DNA of 64,000 bases from Sporomusa termitida (GTDB taxonomy: Bacteria; Bacillota; Negativicutes; Sporomusales; Sporomusaceae). Location: NCBI RefSeq assembly GCF_007641255.1, contig NZ_CP036259.1, positions 2,914,001 through 2,978,000 on the forward strand, given 5' to 3'. Every line of letters begins with the position of its first letter. Positions within the stretch are counted from its first letter, which is position 1. Both the position numbers and the translations under genes were made by a program. Shown here piece by piece: positions 16,644 through 26,588 of the stretch. The notes below the pieces were generated by a model. The model did no database searches. It saw only the letters and a program-made list of their open reading frames with translations, and had not been told where the DNA came from.

Positions 16644-18140
16644 CTATTCTTTTTTGAATAACTCCGGCGCATAACGCCTCGGATCTACTTCCATAAATTT
16701 TGCCCTTTGGAAGTGGGCTTTTAGGGGAAAAGGTACCGTACAATCAAAAATCACCTTGCAGGAAATCCCACGATCCCGAATCATGGGATTATAATCAGCA
16801 GTCTGGGAAGGGTCTAAGGGATGACAACGCACGCCAGGTATAAAAATTGTGTCAATATCACCTTGATAACGGGTATTTAGAGCCCACAGAACATCATTGC
16901 TATCAAACGGATCAACATCTTCATCAACTAAAATTACATGTTTAAGCTCCGAGAAGGCGGAGAATGCCAATAATGCAGCTTGCCTTTGCCGGCCTTCATC
17001 ACTGGGCATGCTCTTTTTGAATTGCAGAACCGCCATATATTTGCCACCGCCGGCCGCATGAGCATAAACATTCAACAGACGGCCTGGCATGGCCTTTTCT
17101 ACCATCTGCAATATACTTGCCTCGGTCGGTATGCCAGCCATAGTTACATGTTCTTCACTTGGCCCAATGCAGGTTTGCATAATTGGATTACAGCGGTGAG
17201 TAACTGCTTTTACTTTGATCACTGGCAGTTCCGGGGCAGCCGGCCCTGAATAACCGGGAAATTCCGGCATAGCTTTGCCGGTATTACTGTGGAAATCTTC
17301 TCGCATGCGCACTCCGGGCAGCAACTCACCTTCAATAACATATTCCGCATTGGCAATGGCCCGTTCGTTGATCGTTAAGCATTGCACCATCTCTACGGCT
17401 TGTTTTCTTATCGCTCCGGCCACACTTAATTCATCAAAACCAAGCGGAGTCGTCGGCGGCTCAAAACATGACCCCACGGCAATAGCCGGGTCTACGCCGA
17501 TACTTATTGAAATCGGCAGCGGCTTGCCGGCATCTTCGGCTGTTTTAAAAAAAGAACCGATATGACGGGCGCCGGGGGTTATCCACATCGACATTTCGTC
17601 CTTGCTTTGCAGGCATAGGCGGTGTATGGTGACATCTGATTCACCAGTCTCGGGATCTGAGGCATAACACATACCCAGGGTAATATAGGGACCTGCATCC
17701 TCTGCGGTATTGGTTGGTGCAGGAATCAATGCTCTAATATCAAAACCCGGTTCAGTCGCATAATGTACAACTGCCTGACATAGGGCTCGCTCGCGGGGAA
17801 TGGTTATGGGCGCGATCGGTTCTTTAACGGCCTCATTTAAAAGAAAACCAAGCCGTTCCGGTTTTGTACCAAGCATTAAGGCTACTCTTTCCCGACTGGC
17901 CAAAAGCCCTGTGACCACTTTCGCACCTGCGTGCCCTTTTATGTTGTTAAACGACATTGCCGGTCCAATTCGCGTGGGCCGCTGCACCGTCCCCCCCGCG
18001 CCAACATGGCGATAAACACCTGCTAGTTCTGCCTGGGGATCTACTGGTTCGTCGGTCTCAATTAATTGTCCCTGGACCGTCCTCAGGAGGTCCAGGGCGG
18101 AACGCAAATCAGTTATTTGCGCATTTGTTTTTGCAGACAT
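16644..18140 (-). CDS. lpdC: UbiD-family decarboxylase, probable gallate decarboxylase
   Basis: 498 residues starting at the ATG at 18140 (MSAKTNAQ; AGGAGG 7 nt upstream, an adjacent ATG at 18143 is possible). UbiD proteins use prenylated FMN to decarboxylate aromatic acids. Recognisable features are the ITIPRERALCQAVVHY segment, the TNTAEDAGPYITLGM region and the C-terminal VLVDEDVDPFDSNDVLWALNTR stretch with the acidic residues of the active site. With LpdB, LpdD, an aromatic-acid transporter and a pyrogallol transhydroxylase in the same strand order, gallate to pyrogallol is the best-fitting reaction. Protocatechuate is an alternative substrate. Confidence 0.88.
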   Translation of the reverse strand: MSAKTNAQITDLRSALDLLRTVQGQLIETDEPVDPQAELAGVYRHVGAGGTVQRPTRIGPAMSFNNIKGHAGAKVVTGLLASRERVALMLGTKPERLGFLLNEAVKEPIAPITIPRERALCQAVVHYATEPGFDIRALIPAPTNTAEDAGPYITLGMCYASDPETGESDVTIHRLCLQSKDEMSMWITPGARHIGSFFKTAEDAGKPLPISISIGVDPAIAVGSCFEPPTTPLGFDELSVAGAIRKQAVEMVQCLTINERAIANAEYVIEGELLPGVRMREDFHSNTGKAMPEFPGYSGPAAPELPVIKVKAVTHRCNPIMQTCIGPSEEHVTMAGIPTEASILQMVEKAMPGRLLNVYAHAAGGGKYMAVLQFKKSMPSDEGRQRQAALLAFSAFSELKHVILVDEDVDPFDSNDVLWALNTRYQGDIDTIFIPGVRCHPLDPSQTADYNPMIRDRGISCKVIFDCTVPFPLKAHFQRAKFMEVDPRRYAPELFKKE

Positions 18141-18305
18141 CATACACCCTCCTATAAAAAATCTCGGCAACCGGTATTCTCGTCCTGCACGCCAGGTTAT
18201 TAAATGCCCCGCAGGCAAGCACGCTTCCCTCCTCTTGCCTGCAAGAAGTTCACCAAAATCCGGCTAACATAAGTCAGGCTTTGTATATCAACAATACAGT
18301 CGATA

Positions 18306-19640
18306 CTATTTTGCTAATCTGTTATCAATTGCCGAATTTGTATCTTTTTGAAAAAAATCAGTGGTAAAACTAACAACAATGGCGCTAAAAATGGGAAACA
18401 GGGCAAAAAACATCAGATTATAGCCCACAGGCAGGTTCATGGCTACCAGCATGCCGCCAATGATCGGGCCGGCCGTACCGCCAACACGACCAAGGCCATA
18501 ACCCCAGGTAGTACCCGTGGCCCGGAAAGAAGTGGGATACGATTGGGCGATATAGGAACCGGCCACGCCGGACAGACCATGTTGTGCCGATCCGGTCAGG
18601 AACAAGCATACTGCCAGCAGGTAGGGATTTGGCAAAAAACCGATAAGCGAGACCAGTATGGCTAACGTGACCAAGCCTATTTGCAAAGACTTCTTACCGC
18701 CAATAGTATCCTGCATCCAGCCAAATAGAGGGATGCCGAGTAAGAACCCAAGGTTCCAGGTCATGGTAAAGAACAAGCTGGTATTTATGCTCCACCCCAG
18801 CATGGTCATGAGTTTAGGCAGCCACATCAAAACACCATAGATGAATATATAGTTGCTCATCATCATCAGCCAGAACAGAATAGTATTTTTGCCGTAGCCG
18901 GCTGAGAATAAACTGGCCAGACTAGCTTTACCGGTATCCTTTATATCCAGCTGATAGTCATCTGCCGGCGTAGCCTTGAACGTCGGTTCAATTTTTTCTA
19001 AAACCCGGCCAATTTCAGCATCCTTTCCTTTCCTCTTAAGAAAGGCTAATGATTCAGGCAAAGTATACTGCGCCACAAGCAGCAGCACCATAACAGCGGT
19101 AAGCAGGAACATCGGCCGCCAGCCATAGGCGGAAATAACCGCCATACCCACCAGAGCAGCGATCACTGTACCCGAGGCCATACCGGAAGTAACCCAGACT
19201 GTTACACGACTGCGAATTGGTTTCGGCGAAAACTCGGAGGCGTAGGCCACCGCCAGCGGAAAAACACCAGCCAGGGCGAACCCGCCCAGAAAACGGTAGA
19301 CGGCAAACTCTGTCAAAGTCGAAACAAAGCCACACAATACGGTGAATACGATATACATAGCCGTACCGATCATAATCGCCAGCTTCTTGCCAATCTTATC
19401 GGCTAAAGGGCCAAAAAACAAGGAACCGAAAATCATGCCAAACATGCCCCAGCTGCCGAGCACACCGATTTGAGCAGGGCCAATATTCCAATCCTTCATT
19501 AAAGATGGAACAATCAGGCCAAAAATGTTAATATCGATACCATCACAGATTGTGGTAATCATGCAAATAGCAATAATTTTTTTGAAAAACCCATTAAATT
19601 TAGCCTTATCAATCATTTCACTTATCAATATTGGACGCAT
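18306..19640 (-). CDS. MFS transporter of the aromatic acid:H+ symporter type
   Basis: 444 residues, 12 transmembrane helices, ATG with GGGGGGAG upstream. The N-terminal CDGIDINIFGLIVPSL matches the DG-D motif of the aromatic acid:H+ symporter family (PcaK/BenK-like), and the loop FGPLADKIGKK is the canonical MFS loop 2-3 motif. It lies between the UbiD gene and the MOSC gene on the same strand. Uptake of gallate or a related hydroxybenzoate into the cytoplasm is the natural assignment. Confidence 0.9.
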   Translation of the reverse strand: MRPILISEMIDKAKFNGFFKKIIAICMITTICDGIDINIFGLIVPSLMKDWNIGPAQIGVLGSWGMFGMIFGSLFFGPLADKIGKKLAIMIGTAMYIVFTVLCGFVSTLTEFAVYRFLGGFALAGVFPLAVAYASEFSPKPIRSRVTVWVTSGMASGTVIAALVGMAVISAYGWRPMFLLTAVMVLLLVAQYTLPESLAFLKRKGKDAEIGRVLEKIEPTFKATPADDYQLDIKDTGKASLASLFSAGYGKNTILFWLMMMSNYIFIYGVLMWLPKLMTMLGWSINTSLFFTMTWNLGFLLGIPLFGWMQDTIGGKKSLQIGLVTLAILVSLIGFLPNPYLLAVCLFLTGSAQHGLSGVAGSYIAQSYPTSFRATGTTWGYGLGRVGGTAGPIIGGMLVAMNLPVGYNLMFFALFPIFSAIVVSFTTDFFQKDTNSAIDNRLAK

Positions 19641-19809
19641 TTCTACTCCCCCCTGAACTTAAATCTGCTTAGCACCGCATCCCTGGTTGTACCGAATTTA
19701 GGATTTAGATCCCAATTACTGAGTGGAAACAACCCGGATAAATACTGCGAATTTTCTGAACTTAATTCTTGCAATGCTCTATGCAAGTTTAATGACCAAG
19801 ACGACAGAC

Positions 19810-20241
19810 TTAAACAACCGCCACGACGTCACCAGTTTTTATCGACCCACCTTGCAGCACAGCCGCAAAAATCCCCTCTTTGGGCATGACACAATCGCCG
19901 GCCTGATAATAGATGGCACAACGGTTATGACATTCTTTACCGATCTGGCTTATTTCCAGCACCGCTTCCCCTATTCGCAGGTGAGTTCCTATCGGTAAAG
20001 CCGGCAAATTTAAATTAACGGTGGTAATGTTTTCTGCAAAATCGCCGGGATTTACCCTGAGGCCTGCCTGCCGCATTTTTTCTATACTTTCTAATGCCAG
20101 CAAACTTACCTGACGGTGGGCAAAACCGGCATGCGCGTCGCCCTCTAAACCTAAACCCGGTAGTAAGCGGGCCGAACTAACATTTTTTTTACGCTCCCCC
20201 TTGTAAAGACTGGTGGATACGGCGACTACCCTGCTTGCCAA
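19810..20241 (-). CDS. MOSC-domain protein (molybdenum cofactor sulfurase-like C-terminal domain)
   Basis: 143 residues from a TTG at 20241, with GGGGGAC upstream. A stand-alone MOSC domain: GLGLEGDAHAGFAHRQVSLL, then DFAENITTVNLNLPALPIGTHLRIGE and GKECHNRCAIYYQAGDC, in which the conserved Cys is present. Such proteins sit beside MoaA genes and are thought to handle sulfur or cofactor trafficking. It lies 35 bp after the moaA stop, so the two are cotranscribed. Confidence 0.88.
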   Translation of the reverse strand: MASRVVAVSTSLYKGERKKNVSSARLLPGLGLEGDAHAGFAHRQVSLLALESIEKMRQAGLRVNPGDFAENITTVNLNLPALPIGTHLRIGEAVLEISQIGKECHNRCAIYYQAGDCVMPKEGIFAAVLQGGSIKTGDVVAVV

Positions 20242-20276
20242 ATGTCTGTCCCCCTTTCGACTTTATTTTTTTGGAC

Positions 20277-21260
20277 TCAGCCGCCAATTTGCGACATTCT
20301 CCGTTTAAAATCCGGATAGCCACTGGCGCGGCAAAGTGAATGGCCCTGCGGTTTGGCCTTGACGGCCTCATGAAATAACATAGCCAATTCCCGATCACTG
20401 GCACCACTGCGTAAAGGCGTTTTAACATCCACCTCCCGGTTGGCTAACAGGCAGGGTCTAAGCATACCGTCTGCAGTCAACCGTAAGCGATTGCATTCGC
20501 CGCAAAAATGGTCGGACAGGGGTGTAATAAAGCCGAATGTTCCTCTCGTCCTGGGGAATTGGTAATATTTCGCCGGTCCGTTGCCCTTAATATTGCCTGC
20601 CGGCCCCAATGTCTGGCTGCCGGCAACCGTACTTAATAATCTTTTCACAGCAGCGGTATCTGCCCCGCTGCCAATTCCGTTGCCGCCAATGGGCATGTAT
20701 TCGATAAACCGAACCGCTATGGGATGGCGATAGACTAGTTTATTGAAATAGGCTAAGTCGGTTTCTTGCAAGGCATCGGTCATCACTACATTAAGCTTTA
20801 CCGGATGTAACTCTGCCGCCAAAGCACTCTCAATCCCCCGCAGTGTGTCTTCCAGCCGCCCACAGGTCGTGATTCGGGAAAAGCTGGCCGGATTGACAGT
20901 ATCGAGACTGATATTGACGCGGTGCAGCCCGGCGGCTTTTAAAGCCTGAGCCAGCGGCGGCAACAAACTGCCGTTGGTGGTCAGAGATATATCATCAATA
21001 ATTCCTATTTCCTTAATGCCGCGAATAAAATCTGCAAGGCCGGCCCTTACCAGCGGTTCCCCGCCGGTAAGCCGTATTTTGGTGATTCCTTCGCGGCCAA
21101 AGACAGTAATTAACCGCAATATCTCTTCATAAGTGAGAATTTCCTTATGGTCCAGCCACTTGGCCCCTTGGGGAGGCATGCAGTATACGCAGCGAAAATT
21201 ACAACGATCGGTAACTGAAATCCGCAGGTAGTTCACAACACGCTTATAATGGCCCGGCAT
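20277..21260 (-). CDS. moaA: GTP 3',8-cyclase MoaA
   Basis: 327 residues, first enzyme of molybdopterin synthesis. The N-terminal radical SAM motif CNFRCVYC (residues 18-25) and the C-terminal [4Fe-4S] set in CGECNRLRLTADGMLRPC are intact, as is the LTGGEPLVR stretch. ATG follows AGGAGG. The C-terminal GG dipeptide (SQIGG) that MoaA uses in catalysis is present. Placing it inside the gallate/transhydroxylase block links cofactor supply to demand. Confidence 0.96.
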   Translation of the reverse strand: MPGHYKRVVNYLRISVTDRCNFRCVYCMPPQGAKWLDHKEILTYEEILRLITVFGREGITKIRLTGGEPLVRAGLADFIRGIKEIGIIDDISLTTNGSLLPPLAQALKAAGLHRVNISLDTVNPASFSRITTCGRLEDTLRGIESALAAELHPVKLNVVMTDALQETDLAYFNKLVYRHPIAVRFIEYMPIGGNGIGSGADTAAVKRLLSTVAGSQTLGPAGNIKGNGPAKYYQFPRTRGTFGFITPLSDHFCGECNRLRLTADGMLRPCLLANREVDVKTPLRSGASDRELAMLFHEAVKAKPQGHSLCRASGYPDFKRRMSQIGG

Positions 21261-21447
21261 ACCTTTCCTCCTATCCAGAGAAATTAAGAGAAATTAGCAA
21301 ACTGTAATTTTATTTCAGATCTTTTCCGGCATTAACCCAATTGGCGTCTGACGCATGGTCTACCAGCAGCATATATCTACCTGCTCTGATAGACCATTTA
21401 TCATAGCCAAAATCTCTATGCAGCACATCGTGCCCTGTCGCGCTGCA

Positions 21448-22293
21448 TCAGGGATTCAGATAAAAGGTTCCTACATTCACACTTGCATGCAAAGCAAATT
21501 CCCTGGTTTGGGCAGCATAGCCGGGATACTCTACAGTAACGGCATAAGCACCGCTATTAGGTTCCAGTTTGTCGATTTTAAAATCACCATAGTTATTGGC
21601 AGCTGCCACCCAGACTTGCTGGGATGCTATATTCGTCAGGGTGACTTTTGCACCGTCGGCGCATTCCTTTTTGTCATGCAGTTCTATGCTGCCGGCAACA
21701 TGGCACTGAGTGAACCGGTACAAATTTTTGTACCATACGCGCGGTTTGGTACCATATTCCGGATGGAAATACTCCAGGCCCTCAGCTGCTGTCTTTTCAG
21801 CCATTTCGCTGTCAGTGGCGTATAGAAAAGTCAATGACCCGGTCGGACAGGCAAAAGAACACCGCGGCTGGCTCCATTCACCGCTGTCCAGCAAGTGAGC
21901 ACACATAGTGCACTTTTGCGGTAATTCGCTCTCTTCATTCCAATAAATGGCCTTATACGGGCAAGCATCAACAATCTGTTTTTGCCCCTTGGCTTTCACC
22001 GGGTCAATGATGACAATGCCATCCTCCCGTTTGGAGACCGCGCCGTCTTTGGCAGCCTTTTTACAGGCAGGCTCATCACAATGCATGCAGGCGTAGGATA
22101 AAGAACAAACATCCTGCAGCGGATATTGCCCGCGTTCTACATAAAGAACATCACGCCATTTTTGGCCAAAGCGCGGTTGAGCCGCAGCAATTGGTAAATG
22201 ATCATTGTCCCAATGCTCATCTTTGCAGCTAAGAAAGCAGTTGTTGCAGTCATGGCATCTGGCAACATCCACAATCATATTAACTTTTTTCAT
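21448..22293 (-). CDS. Transhydroxylase beta subunit (iron-sulfur, with Ig-like C-terminal domain)
   Basis: 281 residues starting at the ATG at 22293, whose A is shared with the alpha stop codon (TAATG); the frame upstream of it is alpha-gene shadow. Cys clusters C13-C16-C19-C23, C69-C72-C77, C111, C128-C131, C145-C149 fit three [4Fe-4S] clusters of the DMSO-reductase-type electron subunit. Residues from about 200 form a beta-sandwich (NNYGDFKIDKLEPNSGAY) of the Cna-B/carboxypeptidase-regulatory type. This combination is the known build of the 274-residue beta subunit of pyrogallol-phloroglucinol transhydroxylase of Pelobacter acidigallici. Confidence 0.92.
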   Translation of the reverse strand: MKKVNMIVDVARCHDCNNCFLSCKDEHWDNDHLPIAAAQPRFGQKWRDVLYVERGQYPLQDVCSLSYACMHCDEPACKKAAKDGAVSKREDGIVIIDPVKAKGQKQIVDACPYKAIYWNEESELPQKCTMCAHLLDSGEWSQPRCSFACPTGSLTFLYATDSEMAEKTAAEGLEYFHPEYGTKPRVWYKNLYRFTQCHVAGSIELHDKKECADGAKVTLTNIASQQVWVAAANNYGDFKIDKLEPNSGAYAVTVEYPGYAAQTREFALHASVNVGTFYLNP

Positions 22294-24878
22294 TATTTCA
22301 TCTCCTCCCATTTTTCTACTTCCACCAGGTAGGAGTTGGCAGCCATACCACAGGAATTTTTGGTCATAAACCGTTTGGAGTTCAAGTGGTTGATACAACC
22401 TGCCCGGTCCGGAGAATTGCCTGGTTCGCCGATCGGCTGATAATCCGCGCAAGACTCATAAGTATGGCAAGTTCCCGGCGGAACCCGTTCCGTCAGCTGG
22501 GCGGCACAAATAACAGCGCCTCTGTCGTTATACACTTTGATTAAGTCATGCTGTTTGATCCCTCTGGCCGCAGCATCCTTAGGATTCAGCCGCCAAATCC
22601 AGTAGCGATAGCCATCTTCTTTTAAGACACGGTGGTCCCTCAGTTCATTGAGGTGACTTTCCTTGCAATCGCCCATAGTGTGGAAGCTAAACCTTGGATG
22701 GGGGGCAACAGCCTGGAGCGGATATTTAGCGGCATGGGCGGAATGATGTCCTTCCCAGGATTCAATATACCGGGTTACGGGATGCCTTTCCATATCATCA
22801 GGATCAAACCGGGTCAGGCTGGTGCTGACAAACTCGAGTTTACCACTGCCAGTCTGGAGACCTTTGCGTTTGACTTGTTCGTGAGGCATCGGGCCCCAAT
22901 CAGGCGTATCAATTTCTCTGTCTTCAGCAAACCAGCGCATGGCCGGAGTAGACTTCGCTGTTTTCGGTTTATTAGGCACAATATAATAACCCTTTTCAAA
23001 GAATTCTTCCCAGGTAATGCCTTTAGGCAGGTCAGTCGCGTAAAAATGCTGTTTAACCCAGTCCAGGTCAGTCTTGCCGCCGTCAGTGTACATTTCCCAT
23101 AAACCCAGCCGTTTAGATAATTCAGAAAAAATTTCGTAGTCTGACTTAGATTCGCCAAGCGGTTCGATGCATTTCTTTTGCAGAGTGATTACCCGGTGGT
23201 TACACTGACTATAGGTGTGGGGAATGTAGCCGGAGCAATTGGCAAATTCGCTGATGTCCCAGCGTTCAAAGTTAGTGCAGGCCGGCAGGATAATATCAGC
23301 GAATCTTGCTTCGCCTTCAAACCAGATAGACTGATTGACAGCAAACGGCAAATTCTTGGTCCGGTACATTTTTGCATAACGGGCTGTTTCAGTCATGGTC
23401 CCAATAAAAGAACCGCCATAGCGATAGTACATCTGAATTTTTGAATACCCGGGCGCCGGATATTCGTATTTCTGGAATTGAGCCTCTACATTAGCGCCGC
23501 AGAAGCCCTTACCCCGCCATTCCAGCTTGCCTTCGAGTATAGCCTCAGGAATTCGTAACCGGGGAATGTGTTGTCCTTGCGGGGAGTTAACCGGATTGGT
23601 GACAGGGCGCGAATTGGCAAACATCCTGTACGCAAACTCATAACCGGCTGCTGAATTGCCGGTATCGCAGGCAATGCCGCCTTCCGCGTAACCAGGGAAA
23701 AAGAAGCCTTCATCGCAGGGAGCGCCTTGGGTTGTGGACCAGATGTTGATACCGGGTTTGCCCATGCCTTGCATGGCAATCAGGCAAATCATCATCCGCG
23801 CCCATTCGTTGCCGGTAGTTGCGCGACAGGCGCCACCCCAGCCGCCTAAGCCGCCGGCGCCTAACATGGTCTTCTGCGCGGCCCAGTCACGGGCTAATGC
23901 TTTGATTTCCCGGGCGGGAATCCCGGTCTCATTTTCTCCCCATTTGGGGTCTTTCGGAATACCGTCTTCAATACCAAGAATATATTCCGACCACCGCTCA
24001 AACCCGTGCGTGCGTGTTGCCACATATTCTTTATCATACAGGCCTTCAGTAATCCAAACATAGGCGATACTGGCCGCCAAAGCGGCATCTGTACCGATAC
24101 GCGGCGAAAACCATTTATCTGCATACAAACGGGCACTGTGGTTGTAGTAAGGATCAATAAAGATCATTTTTACGCCCAGCTCCTTCAACCAGAAGCGCCG
24201 GGGCGTACTTTCAAAAGCGGAGTAAATACCGTTATTCGTTTCCGGGTCAGCTGACCAGAAAACAATCATTTCCGTATTTTGGAGTCCGTCTTCCAGCAGG
24301 TCGTATTGCTCAGGGTTACCAAGGCGCCAGCTAAAGCCCCAATTGTGCATGCCACCCCAATGCCAGCCTTCCCAGCTATCAGGGTTATGATCTGCATACG
24401 TAAAACCAGCCAGATTCATAAATCTGAATAAAGTACTAAAACGGTAACCGACATTGCCCCACAGATGATGAGAGCTGGCAGTGCTTAAAATGGCTCCAGG
24501 ACCATAATCCCGTTTGATGCGGATTATTTCTTTTGATACTATATCTAAAGCCTCGTCCCAGCTAATCCGTTCGTAACCGGAACTACCACGGTTTTCCTCA
24601 TTTCTTTCACCGTCAGGATCAAAATCTACCCGCTTCATTGGATAAAGTAACCGTTTCGGTGAATAGATTTGAGACTTCCAGGCGGCAGTAACCGGAGTGA
24701 TAGTAGTTTTACGGGGTGGGGTAAACGTTTTGCCTCTGGCCTCAATCTCCCAGGATGGGGCATCCTCCTCTGTCAGTTCCATGGGATACATCCGCAGAAT
24801 CTTGCCGGCTTCCACATCGACATCGACAAATACCGGGCCACCGGTAGTACCATTGGTAAATCTCTTAATTTTTCCCAT
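22293..24878 (-). CDS. Pyrogallol-phloroglucinol transhydroxylase alpha subunit (Mo-bisMGD)
   Basis: 861 residues, close to the 875 of the Pelobacter acidigallici enzyme. That enzyme isomerises pyrogallol to phloroglucinol without net redox, using tetrahydroxybenzene as cosubstrate. Residues known there as His144, Asp174, Mo-ligand Ser175 and Tyr404 are matched here, with a constant offset of 7, by H137 (SSHHLWG), D167-S168 (NPDSWEGW) and Y397 (FFPGYAEGG), as recalled from the published structure. This constant offset supports the same function. The N-terminus lacks the Cys motif for an Fe-S cluster, as expected. It lacks a Tat signal, so it acts in the cytoplasm. Preceded by a sigma-54 box and three dyads, and followed by the beta subunit. 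Confidence 0.93.
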   Translation of the reverse strand: MGKIKRFTNGTTGGPVFVDVDVEAGKILRMYPMELTEEDAPSWEIEARGKTFTPPRKTTITPVTAAWKSQIYSPKRLLYPMKRVDFDPDGERNEENRGSSGYERISWDEALDIVSKEIIRIKRDYGPGAILSTASSHHLWGNVGYRFSTLFRFMNLAGFTYADHNPDSWEGWHWGGMHNWGFSWRLGNPEQYDLLEDGLQNTEMIVFWSADPETNNGIYSAFESTPRRFWLKELGVKMIFIDPYYNHSARLYADKWFSPRIGTDAALAASIAYVWITEGLYDKEYVATRTHGFERWSEYILGIEDGIPKDPKWGENETGIPAREIKALARDWAAQKTMLGAGGLGGWGGACRATTGNEWARMMICLIAMQGMGKPGINIWSTTQGAPCDEGFFFPGYAEGGIACDTGNSAAGYEFAYRMFANSRPVTNPVNSPQGQHIPRLRIPEAILEGKLEWRGKGFCGANVEAQFQKYEYPAPGYSKIQMYYRYGGSFIGTMTETARYAKMYRTKNLPFAVNQSIWFEGEARFADIILPACTNFERWDISEFANCSGYIPHTYSQCNHRVITLQKKCIEPLGESKSDYEIFSELSKRLGLWEMYTDGGKTDLDWVKQHFYATDLPKGITWEEFFEKGYYIVPNKPKTAKSTPAMRWFAEDREIDTPDWGPMPHEQVKRKGLQTGSGKLEFVSTSLTRFDPDDMERHPVTRYIESWEGHHSAHAAKYPLQAVAPHPRFSFHTMGDCKESHLNELRDHRVLKEDGYRYWIWRLNPKDAAARGIKQHDLIKVYNDRGAVICAAQLTERVPPGTCHTYESCADYQPIGEPGNSPDRAGCINHLNSKRFMTKNSCGMAANSYLVEVEKWEEMK

Positions 24879-25137
24879 ATTTATCCTCCTTTTACATAAT
24901 TAAAAATAGCCATGTACAATTAGGACCCGCAACTTTTGCCGCCTAGCCATACAAGTCCACTATCAGGCTGTACCCGCCTATCCTGCTACATCCTAATTCA
25001 CCTCCTTTGTATAAACCAGCCTCCCAGTCCGTCATCTTTGCAAAAAACAATGATCGCTGGCGCGGTTCCTCCATCCAGGTACTGGCTGCCAATCACAGAT
25101 AATTAGAAAATATTCTGAGCTTATTACTTTTTCTAAT

Positions 25138-25153
25138 GCAATTAATATGCCAA
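25138..25153 (-). promoter_or_regulatory. Sigma-54 promoter box P3
   Basis: Minus strand TTGGCATATTAATTGC, full -24/-12 consensus, 260 bp before the transhydroxylase alpha ATG. Confidence 0.88.
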
Positions 25154-25203
25154 CCTAACTGACCCGGAAAATCCGGTCATTACACAGAAATTTTTGTTTA
25201 TTC

Positions 25204-25308
25204 TGATGATATCTTGCATCAAGAGAGCAACATAGCAGCAAAACATCAAGTATCTTTCCGTTTTATAAATGATGATGAATTGCATATCGATGATGCCATA
25301 ATTCATCG
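25204..25308. promoter_or_regulatory. Three-site dyad array (enhancer) for P3
   Basis: Dyads at 25204-25221 (proximal, 51 bp upstream of the box), 25270-25287 (imperfect right arm) and 25291-25308; the last two are 21 bp apart, and proximal to first distal is 66 bp. Same layout as at 12212, 36403, 42827 and 58779. Confidence 0.75.
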
Positions 25309-25617
25309 TTTTACTAATATAATAATTAGATTAACTAATATAAGTACCCAAGCAGAGAAACAGGTGTAAAATTTATTTAATTTAACACCAATTTTAAAAA
25401 TAAAATTAGGATTATATATAATCATTATGTATTTTAATGCAACATAAAATAACTGTGTGTACTTGGAGGCAAAAGTAAATGGCCGGGCACCGTCAAAAAG
25501 CCCTGGCGGCAATTGGCAAGGCAGATTAGCTGCCTATATTTCGAAAATGCAAAAATTTGCCGTTTAGCATGGAAACAGGTATAATTGGGAAAAAACCATC
25601 AATAGGCTGGAGGAAAA

Positions 25618-26511
25618 ATGGATATTCAAAAGCTGAAATATTTTGTTTCTGTTGCCGAATCGTTAAGTTTTACAGAAGCTGCTGCCCAACATGGCATATC
25701 CCAGTCGGCAATAAGTCAACAGATCTCCGAATTAGAGAAACAGCTGGACACACAATTGATTGTCCGTAATAAACGCCCGCTGCAGTTAAGCTGGGCTGGC
25801 AAGATACTGCTGGAGGAGTCTCACGCCCTGATTGCAGCAGCTAACGAGGCATTAAAAAAAATACAGCTGGCCGCAAGGGGAATGACCGGTTATCTTAAAG
25901 TTGGTTTTCTGGGAGGAATCGAAAAGGTTTTTTTGCCACAGGCAGTCAGAGACTTTAGAAAAAACTTTCCTAGCATTCACGTAAGCTTGCATCAATATAA
26001 CTGGGCGGAAATTAATGAAGCGCTGATGAGAGAAGAATTAGATATTGGCTTCACCCTTTCCCACAATCTCGAAAAATTTCCTGATCTGATTGGCAAAAGC
26101 CTGCGCAGCGATGTGCTTTGCGCAGCCATCCACATCAATCACCCCCTGGCCTCCCAGGAAATGATTAATGTCGCCGATTTAGCCAATGAGTCCTTTGTCC
26201 TATTTACGCGCAAGGCCGACTATCTCTTAAATGATTTAACCTATCAAATATGCTCGGAAAACGGGTTTACACCAAATGTAGTAAATCAAAGCCGGGATCT
26301 GTCAGCTTTACTGTTTATGGTCGAGGCCAGCTTAGGGATAATGATTGTTCCCGGTCCTGTCCGCGAAGTTGCCAGTCCAGACCTTCGCCTAATCGAGCTT
26401 AATACCCGGCATAAGCATTTTGACGTTATGGTCGTCTGGAACCGCAACAACTTAAATACTTCAATCCCGGTGTTTGTTAAGCATTTGACCAGTTATCCCC
26501 TGCCGAAATAA
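25618..26511 (+). CDS. LysR-type transcriptional regulator
   Basis: 297 residues, ATG preceded by TGGAGG. N-terminal winged helix (MDIQKLKYFVSVAE, QSAISQQISELEKQLDTQL), effector domain from about residue 90. It lies between the transhydroxylase operon and the divergent ABC importer operon, with its 3' end facing the importer. It is a close paralogue of the LysR at 8582-9568. A role in controlling the importer or transhydroxylase operons is possible but both might also be under sigma-54 control. Confidence 0.93.
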   Translation: MDIQKLKYFVSVAESLSFTEAAAQHGISQSAISQQISELEKQLDTQLIVRNKRPLQLSWAGKILLEESHALIAAANEALKKIQLAARGMTGYLKVGFLGGIEKVFLPQAVRDFRKNFPSIHVSLHQYNWAEINEALMREELDIGFTLSHNLEKFPDLIGKSLRSDVLCAAIHINHPLASQEMINVADLANESFVLFTRKADYLLNDLTYQICSENGFTPNVVNQSRDLSALLFMVEASLGIMIVPGPVREVASPDLRLIELNTRHKHFDVMVVWNRNNLNTSIPVFVKHLTSYPLPK

Positions 26512-26536
26512 TGGCTACTGCTATAATAAACTAAAG

Positions 26537-26575
26537 AAAGGTGACGCCTATAGGCTTACAGGCAGCACCTTTTTT
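26537..26575 (+). terminator. Terminator of the LysR gene
   Basis: Hairpin AAAGGTG-N-GCCT / AGGC-N-CACCTTT followed by TTTTT on the plus strand, 26 bp after the LysR stop; it also separates it from the converging livM gene. Confidence 0.8.
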
Positions 26576-26588
26576 AGTTTCACAAGGA

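Noticed and set aside
16385-16672. 95-codon minus-strand open frame
   Set aside because: It crosses the structured inverted repeat and overlaps the ubiD end; the translation has no family resemblance and no ribosome site.
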